Assembly: GCF_000173775.1 (NCBI RefSeq)
Contig: NZ_ACCD01000005.1
Span: 1-64,000, forward strand
Origin: Yersinia rohdei ATCC 43380
GTDB taxonomy: Bacteria > Pseudomonadota > Gammaproteobacteria > Enterobacterales > Enterobacteriaceae
Length of the DNA stretch: 64,000 nt
Direction of reading: 5' to 3'
The notes under the pieces were generated by a model. It saw nothing but the letters and a program-made list of their open reading frames with translations. It did no database searches and was not told the origin of the DNA. Position 1 is the stretch's first letter. Each line of letters opens with the position of its first letter. Position numbers and translations under genes: made by a program. This document shows positions 1 to 9,276 of the stretch, one piece after another.

Positions 1-980
1 ACCATTCGTAAAGACGGTGTGCTTAATCTGGCAGAGGGTAGCGTAGCAACCAGCACCACCCTTGATGGCGGTGAATTTAATATTAAAGCTGGCGCGATTG
101 CCAATAAAACTGACCTGATTAGTGGCACTTTGGATCTGGTGAACGGTGCCCGCGCCAATGAAACCACCATTCGTAAAGACGGTTTGCTTAATCTGGCAGA
201 GGGTAGCGTAGCAACCAGCACCACCCTTGATGGCGGTAAGTTTATTATTCAAGTTGGTGCTATTGCCAATAAAACTGATCTCATCAATGGCACTTTGGAT
301 CTGGTGAAAAATACCCGCGCCAATGAAACCACCATTCGTAAAGACGGTGCGCTAAATCTGGCAGAGGGTGCCATAGCCACCCACACTATCATTGATGGCG
401 GCGTGTTTGATGTTAAAGCCGGTGCTATTGCACAAAATACTGTGCTTAAATCCGGCAACTTCCAGCTGATTGACGGGGCTACCGCCAATAACACCACCGT
501 CAATGGCGGCGTATTTACTCTGGCTGAGCATGCAGAAACCATCGGCACTATCATTGATGGCGGCGTGTTTGATATTAAAGCCGGTGCTATTGCACAAAAT
601 ACCCGACTTAAATCCGGCAACTTCCAGCTGATTGACGGGGCTACCGCCAATAACACCACCGTCAATGGCGGCGTATTTACTCTGGCGGATAAAGCAGAAA
701 CAACCGGCACTATTATAGATGGCGGCGTGTTTGATATTAAATTCGGTGCTATTGCACAAAATACCCTACTTAAATCCGGCAACTTCCAGCTGATTGAAGG
801 GGCTACAGCTAATAACACCACCGTCAGTGGCGGCGTATTTACTCTGGCGGATAAAGCAGAAACTACCGGCACTATCATAGATGGCGGCGCGTTTGATGTT
901 CAAGCCGGTGCAGCCGCCTACGATACACTGGTGAAAAAAGGTAAATTTAACCTGATGGCGCTTGCGCAGGCCCATAAATT
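1..980 (+). repeat. In-frame tandem passenger repeats, 165-bp then 162-bp period
   Basis: Three copies (the first cut by the window edge) recur every 165 bp and carry the TIRKDG-LNLAEG module. They are followed by four copies every 162 bp carrying TIIDGG-FD and NNTTV-GGVFTLA modules. Copies are nearly identical at the DNA level, so recombination could change copy number without breaking the frame. Confidence 0.85.
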
Positions 981-2508
981 GGTAATTGAAAGCGGTGACG
1001 CCCTGATTGCTGGCCTGTTAACCGGCAATACTGAGCTGAAAGGGGGCACCACCACTTTCGATAAAACAGCTAATGTTAGCGGCTCTATTAATGCCGCTGA
1101 AAATAGCATTATCAACCTGCATGAGGGTGCAACAACAAAAGATTCAGACCTGGTCTTAGCCGGTCACATGACCTTGCTTTCCCCGGCACAAATTGCTGCC
1201 CAAACCCCTGGCCGCGCTGTTTTTGCCCGCTCAGCCTTTGCTGGTAATAATGGTCAGCCTGCACAGTTCGCCTTTAAAGATGTGAATCTGGCTGGCGGTA
1301 CTATTGATTTGAGTAAGTCTCCCGCTAAGTTGACTATGGCGTCACTGACGGGTAACGGCCGCTTTAACTTAAGTACTAACCACAGCAGCGCGCCGCTAGC
1401 TGTTACCGGTAATGCTGAAGGTATGTTCGACATTCAACTTGATAGCAATGGTATTACCCCGACTAATCTGAATGTGATTGATGTAGCAGGAACCAATAAA
1501 GCCAGATTTGCACTGGTAAATGGGCATGTAGATTTGGGCAATTACCAGCATACATTGGTGAGTGACAACAATGGCGGCTTTAAACTGGTGGCCAATAAGA
1601 GTGCCATGACGCCAAGTGCGGCCGGGGCTTTAGCAATAGCAAACACCACGCCAGTTATCTTTGATGCCGAATTAAGCTCAATTCAGAATCGTCTTGATAA
1701 ACAAAGTGTTTCTGCCAATGAAAGTGGTGTTTGGGGCACTTATCTGAATAACAATTATCAGGTTAAAGGGACTGCCACTAATTTCAGTCAGAAACTGAAT
1801 GGCATGACATTGGGTGGCGATAAAGCCTTTGAAGTGGGCAATGCTATCTTTAGTGTCGGTGGTTTCGCCAGCCACAGCAGCTCAAACATGAAATCTGATT
1901 ACCAGAGCACCGGTAGCATTGAGAGTAACTCTTTGGGTGCTTATGCCCAATATCTGGCTAACAGTGGTTACTACTTTAATACTGTGTTGAAAACTAACCA
2001 GTTTAAGCAAAACCTTAATGTGGTATCGCAAGGTAATAACGCCACCGGCACCACTAACTACTCTGGTCTGGGGGTTGCCGCAAAAGTGGGTAAACACATC
2101 AATATTGATGCAATGTATATTTCTCCTTTTGTTGGCCTGAGTAGCTTCACCTCCGGTAAAAGCACACAGCAGCTGTCTAACGGCATGAGCGTTCAGAGCC
2201 AGGGGTCAAGTAAGACCACTGGAACCATAGGGGTTAACTCCGGTTACCGCTTTATCTTAAATAATGGCGTAGCTTTAATGCCATACGGGACTTTCTCGTT
2301 AGATAGTGACCTGGTCAATAACAATGAAATCATGATTAACAATGAGAATTTTGATAATGGCCAGAAAGGTAGCCGTGCAAATGCGGGTGTCGGTGTGAAT
2401 GTAAACCTGACCCCTAACCTGTCAGTCAACTCTGAAGTAGCAGTATCTAAAGGCAAGAATATTGCGACACCAATGACCATTAATGCGGGGGTTGCTTACT
2501 CCTTCTAA
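1..2508 (+). CDS. AIDA-like autotransporter adhesin, 5' end outside window
   Basis: The frame is open from base 1, so this is the C-terminal ~835 residues of a larger surface protein. The visible passenger is built of beta-helix repeats with GG-F-GA-A-T-L patterns. The DNA repeats with a 165-bp period at 1, 166 and 331, then a 162-bp period at 385, 547, 709 and 871. After a linker rich in small residues, the last ~280 residues look like an outer-membrane beta-barrel: alternating aromatic strands, a GVWGTY start and a C-terminal AGVAYSF ending in Phe. Known members of this family export their own passenger (type V secretion) and act in adhesion or autoaggregation. The ligand cannot be inferred. 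The N-terminal signal peptide is not in view. Confidence 0.9.
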   Translation, partial: TIRKDGVLNLAEGSVATSTTLDGGEFNIKAGAIANKTDLISGTLDLVNGARANETTIRKDGLLNLAEGSVATSTTLDGGKFIIQVGAIANKTDLINGTLDLVKNTRANETTIRKDGALNLAEGAIATHTIIDGGVFDVKAGAIAQNTVLKSGNFQLIDGATANNTTVNGGVFTLAEHAETIGTIIDGGVFDIKAGAIAQNTRLKSGNFQLIDGATANNTTVNGGVFTLADKAETTGTIIDGGVFDIKFGAIAQNTLLKSGNFQLIEGATANNTTVSGGVFTLADKAETTGTIIDGGAFDVQAGAAAYDTLVKKGKFNLMALAQAHKLVIESGDALIAGLLTGNTELKGGTTTFDKTANVSGSINAAENSIINLHEGATTKDSDLVLAGHMTLLSPAQIAAQTPGRAVFARSAFAGNNGQPAQFAFKDVNLAGGTIDLSKSPAKLTMASLTGNGRFNLSTNHSSAPLAVTGNAEGMFDIQLDSNGITPTNLNVIDVAGTNKARFALVNGHVDLGNYQHTLVSDNNGGFKLVANKSAMTPSAAGALAIANTTPVIFDAELSSIQNRLDKQSVSANESGVWGTYLNNNYQVKGTATNFSQKLNGMTLGGDKAFEVGNAIFSVGGFASHSSSNMKSDYQSTGSIESNSLGAYAQYLANSGYYFNTVLKTNQFKQNLNVVSQGNNATGTTNYSGLGVAAKVGKHINIDAMYISPFVGLSSFTSGKSTQQLSNGMSVQSQGSSKTTGTIGVNSGYRFILNNGVALMPYGTFSLDSDLVNNNEIMINNENFDNGQKGSRANAGVGVNVNLTPNLSVNSEVAVSKGKNIATPMTINAGVAYSF

Positions 2509-2553
2509 GTTACGCGATAAGTTATTCATGTAGCAATGATAAATATGCGTAAT

Positions 2554-2584
2554 AAAATGGGAGCCTATATTGGCTCCCATTTTT
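2554..2584. terminator. Bidirectional terminator between the autotransporter gene and sseB
   Basis: A perfect 12-bp stem (AAAATGGGAGCC pairing with GGCTCCCATTTT) lies between two convergent genes, with A/T tracts on both sides. Confidence 0.85.
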
Positions 2585-2585
2585 A

Positions 2586-3467
2586 TTAATGATTGGTCGA
2601 TGGAATCACATTCCGTAGCCAACTGCCCCACTTACGTTGGTAAAACGCCTGAGTGTGGGTCATCAAATAATGACTTACTCCGCGCTCTTTCTCACTTACC
2701 ACACAAAAATCTACCGGCTCATCATCCGGGGCATGGTCACTGGCCACATTACCGGCTTCTTGAATCAGTTGGTCAATCTCATCATCAGTGCCATCGACTT
2801 CCAATCCCACCAATAAGTTAGGCTTTTCATCCACACTTTTATCATGCATCAGCGCCAAAAATGCTCGCCGCACGGGTTTACGCTGGCTGAATAATTGGAT
2901 CAGCGCATCAACCATAGCCGCAGGATATTCTGTTGGCTGCCCTAATAGAATTTGGCTCTCTTTATCCACAACCATTTCAGCCGGTTGCGCCAAACCGCCA
3001 TTTTCCAACAGCATTGCCACTTCTTGCGGCCAGAACTCTTTGCCGTGCTCTGATTTAGGGTTCAAAAACAGGTGCGCGCCCTGCGTCATTTCAAATAACA
3101 CCCGCACCGGCATGGCAACAAAGGGCTGTTTTTCACTGTCAGTGTGGTTGTCTTCGGCAATCTCCAGCGCCTGTTGTAGCACCTCTACTGAGGTAAAAAA
3201 AGGAATGACGGATTCGCCATCCTGCTTTTCCCAATGCAGAATATTCACGCCATTGCCCGCCGTGAATGTCATCGCACCATCCTCAGCGCGCTGCTCTGCA
3301 TCATCCACCAGCACTAATACGGTAGCATCCAGCAAAGCACGGAAAAAAGCCGTGCGATACATGGATTCCGTTGCTGCCAGCTTTAACAGGGACTCAAGAT
3401 TGTGGTCATTCTCATCATGGTGGTGATGGTCATGGCCATCATCAACAGGGGGTTGCGGCAAACTCAT
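2586..3467 (-). CDS. sseB: SseB family protein (enhanced serine sensitivity)
   Basis: The 293-residue product resembles E. coli SseB and is encoded just upstream of the pepB-isc region as in E. coli. SseB was named for effects on serine sensitivity; its biochemical role is not settled. This copy has a histidine/aspartate-rich N terminus (HDHHHHDENDH, about residues 12-22) before the conserved SseB domains, making it longer than the E. coli protein of about 258 residues. A GGAG Shine-Dalgarno sequence precedes the ATG at 3467. No signal peptide is visible, so it is probably cytoplasmic. Confidence 0.9.
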   Translation of the reverse strand: MSLPQPPVDDGHDHHHHDENDHNLESLLKLAATESMYRTAFFRALLDATVLVLVDDAEQRAEDGAMTFTAGNGVNILHWEKQDGESVIPFFTSVEVLQQALEIAEDNHTDSEKQPFVAMPVRVLFEMTQGAHLFLNPKSEHGKEFWPQEVAMLLENGGLAQPAEMVVDKESQILLGQPTEYPAAMVDALIQLFSQRKPVRRAFLALMHDKSVDEKPNLLVGLEVDGTDDEIDQLIQEAGNVASDHAPDDEPVDFCVVSEKERGVSHYLMTHTQAFYQRKWGSWLRNVIPSTNH

Positions 3468-3564
3468 GTTCTACTCCGAAACTATCTTACGATGGGTAAA
3501 TGGGCGGGGAGAGACAGCAGAATAAACTGTTCGCGCCACGAATGGCGCGAACCTAACCTATATG

Positions 3565-3630
3565 GCTTTCGCTAGCTATTTTGCTTTCGCTAACTATTTT
3601 GCTTTCGCTAGCTATTTTGCTTTCGCTAAC
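3565..3630. repeat. 18-bp tandem repeat over the pepB stop codon
   Basis: The unit GCTTTCGCTARCTATTTT occurs at 3565-3582, 3583-3600 and 3601-3618, with a partial unit at 3619-3630. On the minus strand each unit encodes the last codons of pepB plus an in-frame TAG, so the gene tail with its stop has been duplicated downstream. Confidence 0.9.
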
Positions 3631-4907
3631 AACAGATTAGCAATTGTGCGAACCCCTAAACCGGTGGCACCGGCAGACCATTGCTCAACCGCACCTTTGC
3701 GGTAAGTCGCAGAGCAGTCAATGTGCAGCCAGCCTTGCTGATAATTTTTCACAAAATGGGATAAAAATGCTGCGGCAGTGCTGGCACCCGCACTGTAGGC
3801 GGCACCCGCTACATTATTCAATTCAGCAAAATTAGACGGCAATTGGCTGCGGTGGAACTCAGCCAAAGGCAAGCGCCAGAAAGGTTCATGCTCGCTTTGC
3901 GCACTACCAAGTAACTCTTGCGCCAGTTCATCATCAAAGCTGAACAGTGCATGGTAATCATTGCCCAAGGCGGTTTTTGCCGCGCCGGTTAAAGTCGCTG
4001 CATCAATAATCAATGGGGCCTGCTGCTCAGAGGCATCAATCAGGCCATCAGCCAATACCAGACGCCCTTCTGCATCGGTATTCATGATTTCGACCGTCTT
4101 ACCATTGCGATAACGAATAATATCACCCAACTTGAAGGCATTACCGCTAACCATATTATCCGCACAGCACAGATACAGTTTCACGCGCTGTTTTAAACCA
4201 CGGGCCGCCGCCAAAGCCAGGGCTCCGGTCACTGTTGCCGCGCCGCCCATATCGGACTTCATCGAATCCATAAATCCGCTCTGTTTCAGGCTGTAACCAC
4301 CTGAATCAAAAGTAATACCTTTGCCGACCAGACAAGCCATAACTGGCGCATCTGGGTTACCGGTTGGGTTATAGTCCAGCGCTAACAATACTGGCGCGCG
4401 ATCAGAACCGCGACCAACAGTATAAATCCCGGCATACCCCTGCTCGCGCAGATCTTCACCTTTGGTGATGCGGTAGGTGACAGCATCACAGGACACCGCA
4501 CACAACAAATCAATGGCGTTTTTAGCCAGCTGTTCTGGCCCTAAATCTTCGGCTGGCGCGTTAATGGTATCGCGCACCCAGTCAATAATCTTCAGCCGGT
4601 GCTCCAGCTCAGTTTTTTCTTGCTCTGGCAGTTCTGCCCACGCCACATTGCGCTGGCCTTTTGGCCCGCGGAACCCTTGCCAGAATGCCCAGCTTTGTTC
4701 CAGACCCCAGCCCTCACCGGCCAGTTTTACTTGTTTGATTCCTTGCCCATCGATTTTGCGGGCTGCGCGTTGAATAGCATCCAATTCACCCTTCCCCGTC
4801 AGGTGAATCGTGATGCCTTCTGCATCGGTACTGAGCAGGGCTTTCTCGCCCCAGCGGGCATCTGCCGGATTATGGGATAGGGATATTTGCATCATTTCTG
4901 TTGTCAT
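3612..4907 (-). CDS. pepB: Peptidase B (leucyl aminopeptidase family M17)
   Basis: The 431-residue protein has the M17 aminopeptidase signatures: [14 protein letters not shown], the SDMGGAATV segment, and [14 protein letters not shown], which supply the two-metal site and catalytic lysine. PepB removes N-terminal residues from peptides in the cytoplasm and is Mn-activated in E. coli. Length matches the E. coli enzyme (427). An AGAGG sequence precedes the ATG. It lies immediately downstream of the isc operon, as in E. coli, but an isc terminator intervenes at 5044-5067. The stop codon lies inside an 18-bp tandem repeat. Confidence 0.96.
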   Translation of the reverse strand: MTTEMMQISLSHNPADARWGEKALLSTDAEGITIHLTGKGELDAIQRAARKIDGQGIKQVKLAGEGWGLEQSWAFWQGFRGPKGQRNVAWAELPEQEKTELEHRLKIIDWVRDTINAPAEDLGPEQLAKNAIDLLCAVSCDAVTYRITKGEDLREQGYAGIYTVGRGSDRAPVLLALDYNPTGNPDAPVMACLVGKGITFDSGGYSLKQSGFMDSMKSDMGGAATVTGALALAAARGLKQRVKLYLCCADNMVSGNAFKLGDIIRYRNGKTVEIMNTDAEGRLVLADGLIDASEQQAPLIIDAATLTGAAKTALGNDYHALFSFDDELAQELLGSAQSEHEPFWRLPLAEFHRSQLPSNFAELNNVAGAAYSAGASTAAAFLSHFVKNYQQGWLHIDCSATYRKGAVEQWSAGATGLGVRTIANLLLAKAK

Positions 4908-5043
4908 GACAACCTCTTCATTATTATTTTTTACTGTTATTCAGCGGTTTATGCGCAGGTCTATATTGACCGCGGCGGATACCCATCTTGCTGTAAAATA
5001 CTTAACTTACTTACGTAGACTTCTAAGGTATCAGATCAGATAC

Positions 5044-5070
5044 AAAAAAGGGCCGCTTCCGCGACCCTAT
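5044..5070 (-). terminator. Terminator at the end of the isc operon
   Basis: On the minus strand a 7-bp stem (GGGTCGC/GCGGCCC, one G-U pair) with a GGAA tetraloop is followed by six T, 10 bases after the iscX stop. Confidence 0.85.
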
Positions 5071-5076
5071 TGATAT

Positions 5077-5277
5077 TTATTCGAACTCATCTAACCAAAC
5101 GAGCAGAATCGCTTCCAGTATTTTTTCATTTGATCCCTGCGGGGAGTCATCGAAATCTTCCAAATCACAAATCCATTGGTGCATATCAGTAAAACGCACC
5201 GTTTTAGGATCAGTATCCGGGAACTGGTCGTAAAGGGCTTCGCCAATCTCGCGAGTATCTTGCCACGTTAAGCTCAT
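5077..5277 (-). CDS. iscX: Fe-S assembly accessory protein IscX
   Basis: This 66-residue acidic protein contains the invariant IscX stretch [20 protein letters not shown]. IscX binds IscS and iron and modulates the rate of cluster assembly. A longer in-frame start exists at 5322, but family length and alignment ([15 protein letters not shown]) favour 5277. That start lies one base past the fdx stop, implying translational coupling. It is the last gene of the isc operon. Confidence 0.93.
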   Translation of the reverse strand: MSLTWQDTREIGEALYDQFPDTDPKTVRFTDMHQWICDLEDFDDSPQGSNEKILEAILLVWLDEFE

Positions 5278-5278
5278 A

Positions 5279-5614
5279 TCAGTGTTCTCGTGCATGGTTA
5301 ATGGTATAACGCGGGATCTCAACCACTAAGTCTTCGTCAGTCACTCTGGCCTGACAACTCAGACGGCTTTCCGGCTCCAAACCCCAAGCTTTATCCAGCA
5401 TATCGTCTTCCAGTTCACTGCTTTCTGGCAGAGAATCAAAACCTTCGCGCACTACACAGTGGCAAGTCGTGCAGGCACAAGATTTCTCACAGGCATGCTC
5501 GATATCAATTCCATTGCGCAAGGCAACGTCCAGTATAGTCTCACCTTGAGTTGCTTCCAGTACTGCGCCATCCGGGCAAAGATCTTTATGGGGCAGAAAT
5601 ACTATTTTGGGCAT
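5279..5614 (-). CDS. fdx: [2Fe-2S] ferredoxin of the ISC system
   Basis: This is a 111-residue adrenodoxin-type ferredoxin with cluster ligands Cys42, Cys48, Cys51 and Cys87, identical in position to E. coli Fdx. It supplies electrons during cluster assembly on IscU. It starts two bases after the hscA stop and is followed directly by iscX. Confidence 0.97.
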   Translation of the reverse strand: MPKIVFLPHKDLCPDGAVLEATQGETILDVALRNGIDIEHACEKSCACTTCHCVVREGFDSLPESSELEDDMLDKAWGLEPESRLSCQARVTDEDLVVEIPRYTINHAREH

Positions 5615-5616
5615 GA

Positions 5617-7467
5617 TTAAACCTCATCCACTGAATGGCCAGCCAAAGCACGGCGAATAGAAGCATCCATCCGGCGTGCGGCAAAATCTTGCGTTTGTGC
5701 ATCTAACACTTTGATCGCAGCTTCGATTGCCTGTGGGTCAGAGCCCTGCATCTGCTGCTGTAATGACGTTATCGCCTGAGCGATAGCGTGACTTTCTTGC
5801 TCACTGAGTAATGTAGCGTCTGTGGCCAATGCGCCTTGTAAGCTTTCCAGCACCCGAGACGCTTCGACCTGTTGCTCCGCCAGCTTACGCGCGCCAATAT
5901 CACTGTGCGCATTCGCCATCGAATCTTTAATCATATTGGCAATTTCATCATCAGATAGCCCATAAGATGGCTTCACCTGAATCGATGCCTCGACACCCGT
6001 GGATTTCTCCATCGCCGTGACACTCAATAAACCGTCAGCATCAACCTGGAAAGTCACCCGAATATGTGCCCCACCGGCAGGTAATGGTGGCAAGCCCCGT
6101 AAGCTAAAACGCGCTAAAGAGCGGCAATCTTGCACCAACTCGCGCTCGCCTTGCAGCACGTGGATAGCCATTCCAGTTTGCCCATCTTTAAAGGTGGTGA
6201 ATTCTTGCGCGCGGGCTACCGGAATAGTGGTATTACGTGGAATCACTTTTTCCACCAAACCGCCCATTGTTTCCAGCCCTAATGACAGCGGGATAACATC
6301 CAGCAGCAGCATGTCACTGTCAGGTTTATTCCCCACCAGAATATCTGCTTGAATAGCCGCGCCAATGGCGACCACTTTATCGGGATCAATCGAGGTCAAT
6401 GGCGTGCGGCCAAAGAATTTCCCAACCTGCTCGCGCACCAAAGGCACACGGGTCGAGCCGCCAACCATCACCACTTCCAAGACTTCATCGGCGCTGACAC
6501 CGGCATCTTTTAATGCACGGCGGCAGGCCATTAATGTGCGTTTGACCAGTGAGCCAATCAAGGTTTCAAACTGTGCGCGGGTAATTTTCCCTTGCCAGCC
6601 AGCGACCGAAACATCAACAGTGTCGGCATCACTTAACGCAATTTTAGCCGCAATAGCCGCATCAAGTAATTGCCGCTGAATCCCGTGATCATCACGTGAA
6701 TCAATACCGGCTTGCTCACGCAGCCAATCTGCCAATAAATGGTCGAAATCATCGCCACCAAGCGCCGAGTCGCCGCCCGTCGCCAACACTTCAAACACCC
6801 CACGGCTCAAGCGCAGAATAGAGATGTCAAATGTCCCGCCGCCCAAGTCGTAAACAGCAATCACCCCTTCCTGACCTGAATCCAGGCCATAGGCGATGGC
6901 GGCAGCGGTGGGTTCATTTAGCAAACGCAACACATGCAGCCCAGCTAGACGGGCAGCATCTTTGGTTCCCTGGCGCTGTGCATCATCAAAATAGGCGGGA
7001 ACAGTGATAACGACGCCGTCCAACTCCCCTTCCAATGCTGCTTGCGCCCGCTGTGCCAGTATCTTGAGAATGTCCGCAGACACCTGCACCGGATTGACCA
7101 ACCCGGCTGCGGTTTGGATCATTGGCAAGCCATTTTCACTTGGCTGGAATTGGTACGGCAGATTAGGGTAACGCTGGAGGATATCCGCTAAAGAGCGGCC
7201 CATCATACGTTTGACTGAGCTGATAGTGTTGGCCGGATCTAACGCCGCTAAATCACGCGCATTCCAACCAACATCAATGCCATGTTGTTGATAATGAACC
7301 ACTGAGGGCAGCAAGTCCCGCAGCTGTTCATCTTCCAGTGTTTGCGCTTTACCGCTGCGCACTGTCGCTACCAATGAATTGGTGGTACCTAAGTCTATTC
7401 CTGCGGCCAACCGGCGTTGATGTGGTGCCGCTGTTAAACCAGGCTCACTAATTTGTAATAAGGCCAT
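5617..7467 (-). CDS. hscA: Hsp70-class chaperone HscA
   Basis: The 616-residue protein is exactly the length of E. coli HscA. The nucleotide-binding domain shows [14 protein letters not shown] near residue 22, [19 protein letters not shown] and the VGGSTRVP loop; the substrate-binding domain follows after about residue 400. HscA, with HscB, recognises the LPPVK motif of IscU and drives cluster transfer. Unlike E. coli, where hscB and hscA are almost contiguous, 281 bp containing an ERIC element separate the two genes here. Confidence 0.97.
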   Translation of the reverse strand: MALLQISEPGLTAAPHQRRLAAGIDLGTTNSLVATVRSGKAQTLEDEQLRDLLPSVVHYQQHGIDVGWNARDLAALDPANTISSVKRMMGRSLADILQRYPNLPYQFQPSENGLPMIQTAAGLVNPVQVSADILKILAQRAQAALEGELDGVVITVPAYFDDAQRQGTKDAARLAGLHVLRLLNEPTAAAIAYGLDSGQEGVIAVYDLGGGTFDISILRLSRGVFEVLATGGDSALGGDDFDHLLADWLREQAGIDSRDDHGIQRQLLDAAIAAKIALSDADTVDVSVAGWQGKITRAQFETLIGSLVKRTLMACRRALKDAGVSADEVLEVVMVGGSTRVPLVREQVGKFFGRTPLTSIDPDKVVAIGAAIQADILVGNKPDSDMLLLDVIPLSLGLETMGGLVEKVIPRNTTIPVARAQEFTTFKDGQTGMAIHVLQGERELVQDCRSLARFSLRGLPPLPAGGAHIRVTFQVDADGLLSVTAMEKSTGVEASIQVKPSYGLSDDEIANMIKDSMANAHSDIGARKLAEQQVEASRVLESLQGALATDATLLSEQESHAIAQAITSLQQQMQGSDPQAIEAAIKVLDAQTQDFAARRMDASIRRALAGHSVDEV

Positions 7468-7492
7468 GTTGAGCTTCCATCAATCATGAATC

Positions 7493-7618
7493 TATATCCT
7501 CAGTCCTTAAAGCCACAGGAGCTAGACGCTTTTACTCATTCGCATCACTTATATATGTAAGTGCATTTGAATGTGCTTAATTGCAGCCTACCTGTCACTC
7601 CAAGTTCGTTGGCTATAT
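7493..7618. repeat. Degenerate ERIC element between hscB and hscA
   Basis: A 126-bp imperfect palindrome begins TATATCCTCAGTCCTTAAAG, has a central TCACTTATATATGTAAG core and ends at GGCTATATA. Layout and length fit ERIC/IRU elements (about 127 bp). It is transcribed as part of the isc mRNA. The remaining 130 bp up to hscB is AT-rich with no gene seen. Confidence 0.7.
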
Positions 7619-7748
7619 AAAAAATTTGGCGACACGCTCTAATAAGAATCAGTCGGACATTATAGTAATCAATAACTTTATTTTTATTTATTCTTATCAA
7701 TGAGTTGAAAAAATCTCACTCTATTAAATTTCGTATTCTTCTAGATAA

Positions 7749-8273
7749 TCAGGCAAAATCGTCAAACAGGCGCTCTTCCAATTGCTCAACCTGCTGCTGT
7801 AATTTATCCAAAAAACGTAATTTTCGGACGGTATCAGCTGCAAGTTCCCACTGTTGGTTATCCAGTTGTTCGACCATCAGTTGGCTACGCGTGCCAGTCA
7901 TCAGGGTAAGGCGATGACTGAAAGCCTCAAGCCGTGTTTCGGCATCAGACTGGTGCTCAATAGCATCAAGCTCTTCGCGCAGTTCTAATTGCTCCATCAG
8001 AAAAGCGGTATCGCGCATCGTGTGTTGTTCATTACCTAAATCAAAACCCTGCAAAGATAGCATATACTCGGCCCGTTTTAATGGGTGCTTGAGGGTTTGA
8101 TAGGCATCATTGATGGTCGCGGCCTGCTGTAAAGAGGCTAAACGTTCGCGTTCTGGCTGGTTGGCAAAGCGATCGGGATGGAATTGGCGTTGCAATTCCT
8201 GATAGCGGGCAGTGAGTTGGTTACCGTCAATCCGGTACTGAGCCGGCAACCCGAATAATGTGAAATAATCCAT
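7749..8273 (-). CDS. hscB: J-domain co-chaperone HscB
   Basis: The 174-residue protein starts [10 protein letters not shown], with the J-domain HPD motif at residues 32-34 and a C-terminal three-helix IscU-binding domain. HscB stimulates HscA ATPase and delivers IscU. ERIC elements lie on both sides within the operon. Confidence 0.96.
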   Translation of the reverse strand: MDYFTLFGLPAQYRIDGNQLTARYQELQRQFHPDRFANQPERERLASLQQAATINDAYQTLKHPLKRAEYMLSLQGFDLGNEQHTMRDTAFLMEQLELREELDAIEHQSDAETRLEAFSHRLTLMTGTRSQLMVEQLDNQQWELAADTVRKLRFLDKLQQQVEQLEERLFDDFA

Positions 8274-8289
8274 AGCATGCTCTGGGAGT

Positions 8290-8416
8290 TAACACCCTTC
8301 GTCTTTGAAGTTGCAGGGCGGTTCGCCGGAGTCCTCCTAAAATGACTTACTTAAGTAAGCTTATTAGGATTTTCTTACTGGCTGATGACCTACAACTCCA
8401 ATGATATTAGGTATAT
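8290..8416. repeat. ERIC element between iscA and hscB
   Basis: A 127-bp element begins ACACCCTTCGTCTTTGAAG, has the core TGACTTACTTAAGTAAGCT and ends CAACTCCAATGATATTAGG. It is close to the Yersinia ERIC consensus and can fold as a long hairpin in the isc transcript. Confidence 0.85.
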
Positions 8417-8456
8417 ATGAAGCATCAAATGCCTAAGGCAGGGACAAAAACAGGTA

Positions 8457-8780
8457 TTAGACGTTAAAGCTTTCGCCACATCCGCACTCACCAGAGACAT
8501 TCGGATTGTTGAACTTAAAGCCTTCATTCAGCCCTTCTTTGACGAAATCCAGTTCGGTACCGTCAAGATAAACCATGCTTTTGCCGTCGATGATCACTTT
8601 CACACCTTTGTCTTCAAAAACGATATCGTCATCGTTCATTTCATCAACAAATTCCAGGACATATGCCATACCGGAGCAGCCCGACGTTCTTACGCCCAAG
8701 CGCAGACCCAAGCCCTTACCACGGTGATTTAAAAAGGCGCTGACCCGTTGTGCAGCACTGTCGCTGATTGATATCGACAT
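8457..8780 (-). CDS. iscA: A-type Fe-S carrier IscA
   Basis: The 107-residue protein has the three conserved cluster/iron ligands Cys35 (SGCSG), Cys99 and Cys101 (CGCGESF). IscA carries or donates clusters, mainly [4Fe-4S], to target proteins. It lies between iscU and hscB. Confidence 0.97.
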   Translation of the reverse strand: MSISISDSAAQRVSAFLNHRGKGLGLRLGVRTSGCSGMAYVLEFVDEMNDDDIVFEDKGVKVIIDGKSMVYLDGTELDFVKEGLNEGFKFNNPNVSGECGCGESFNV

Positions 8781-8859
8781 ACAACTACCTCAACTCTTAA
8801 AAACTGCCCATAGAGACAATATCGCAATATGGGCTAGCTATTAATAACCTATTTTACAA

Positions 8860-9246
8860 CTACTTAGCAGTATGTTTGCTTTTGTAGTCGGCGATAGCTG
8901 CTTTGATGGCATCTTCTGCCAGAATCGAGCAGTGAATTTTGACTGGCGGCAACTCCAGTTCTTCTGCGATCTGGGTATTCTTGATAGCAGAAGCTTGATC
9001 GAGAGACTTGCCTTTCATCCATTCAGTTACCAGAGAGCTGGAAGCAATGGCAGAACCGCAACCATAAGTCTTGAAACGTGCATCTTCAATGATGCCGGCT
9101 TCGTTAACTTTGATCTGCAATTTCATGACATCACCACAAGCAGGTGCGCCAACCATGCCGCTACCAATGGTAGGATCTTCGTTGTCGAATGACCCAACGT
9201 TACGTGGGTTTTCGTAATGATCTATTACTTTTTCGCTGTAAGCCAT
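8860..9246 (-). CDS. iscU: Fe-S cluster scaffold IscU
   Basis: The 128-residue scaffold has ligands Cys37, Asp39, Cys63, His105 and Cys106 and the HscA-recognition motif LPPVK at 99-103. IscU accepts sulfur from IscS and assembles [2Fe-2S] clusters. Length equals E. coli IscU. Confidence 0.98.
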   Translation of the reverse strand: MAYSEKVIDHYENPRNVGSFDNEDPTIGSGMVGAPACGDVMKLQIKVNEAGIIEDARFKTYGCGSAIASSSLVTEWMKGKSLDQASAIKNTQIAEELELPPVKIHCSILAEDAIKAAIADYKSKHTAK

Positions 9247-9276
9247 GTGATTACTCCTGAGTCTTAAAGTCTGGAA

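Noticed and set aside
249-878. Long open frames on the minus strand opposite the autotransporter repeats
   Set aside because: They simply mirror the tandem repeats, have repetitive translations without motifs, and lack ribosome sites.
2788-3426. 212-codon plus-strand frame opposite sseB
   Set aside because: Ser/Cys-rich translation typical of antisense to a real gene; SseB on the other strand is recognisable throughout.
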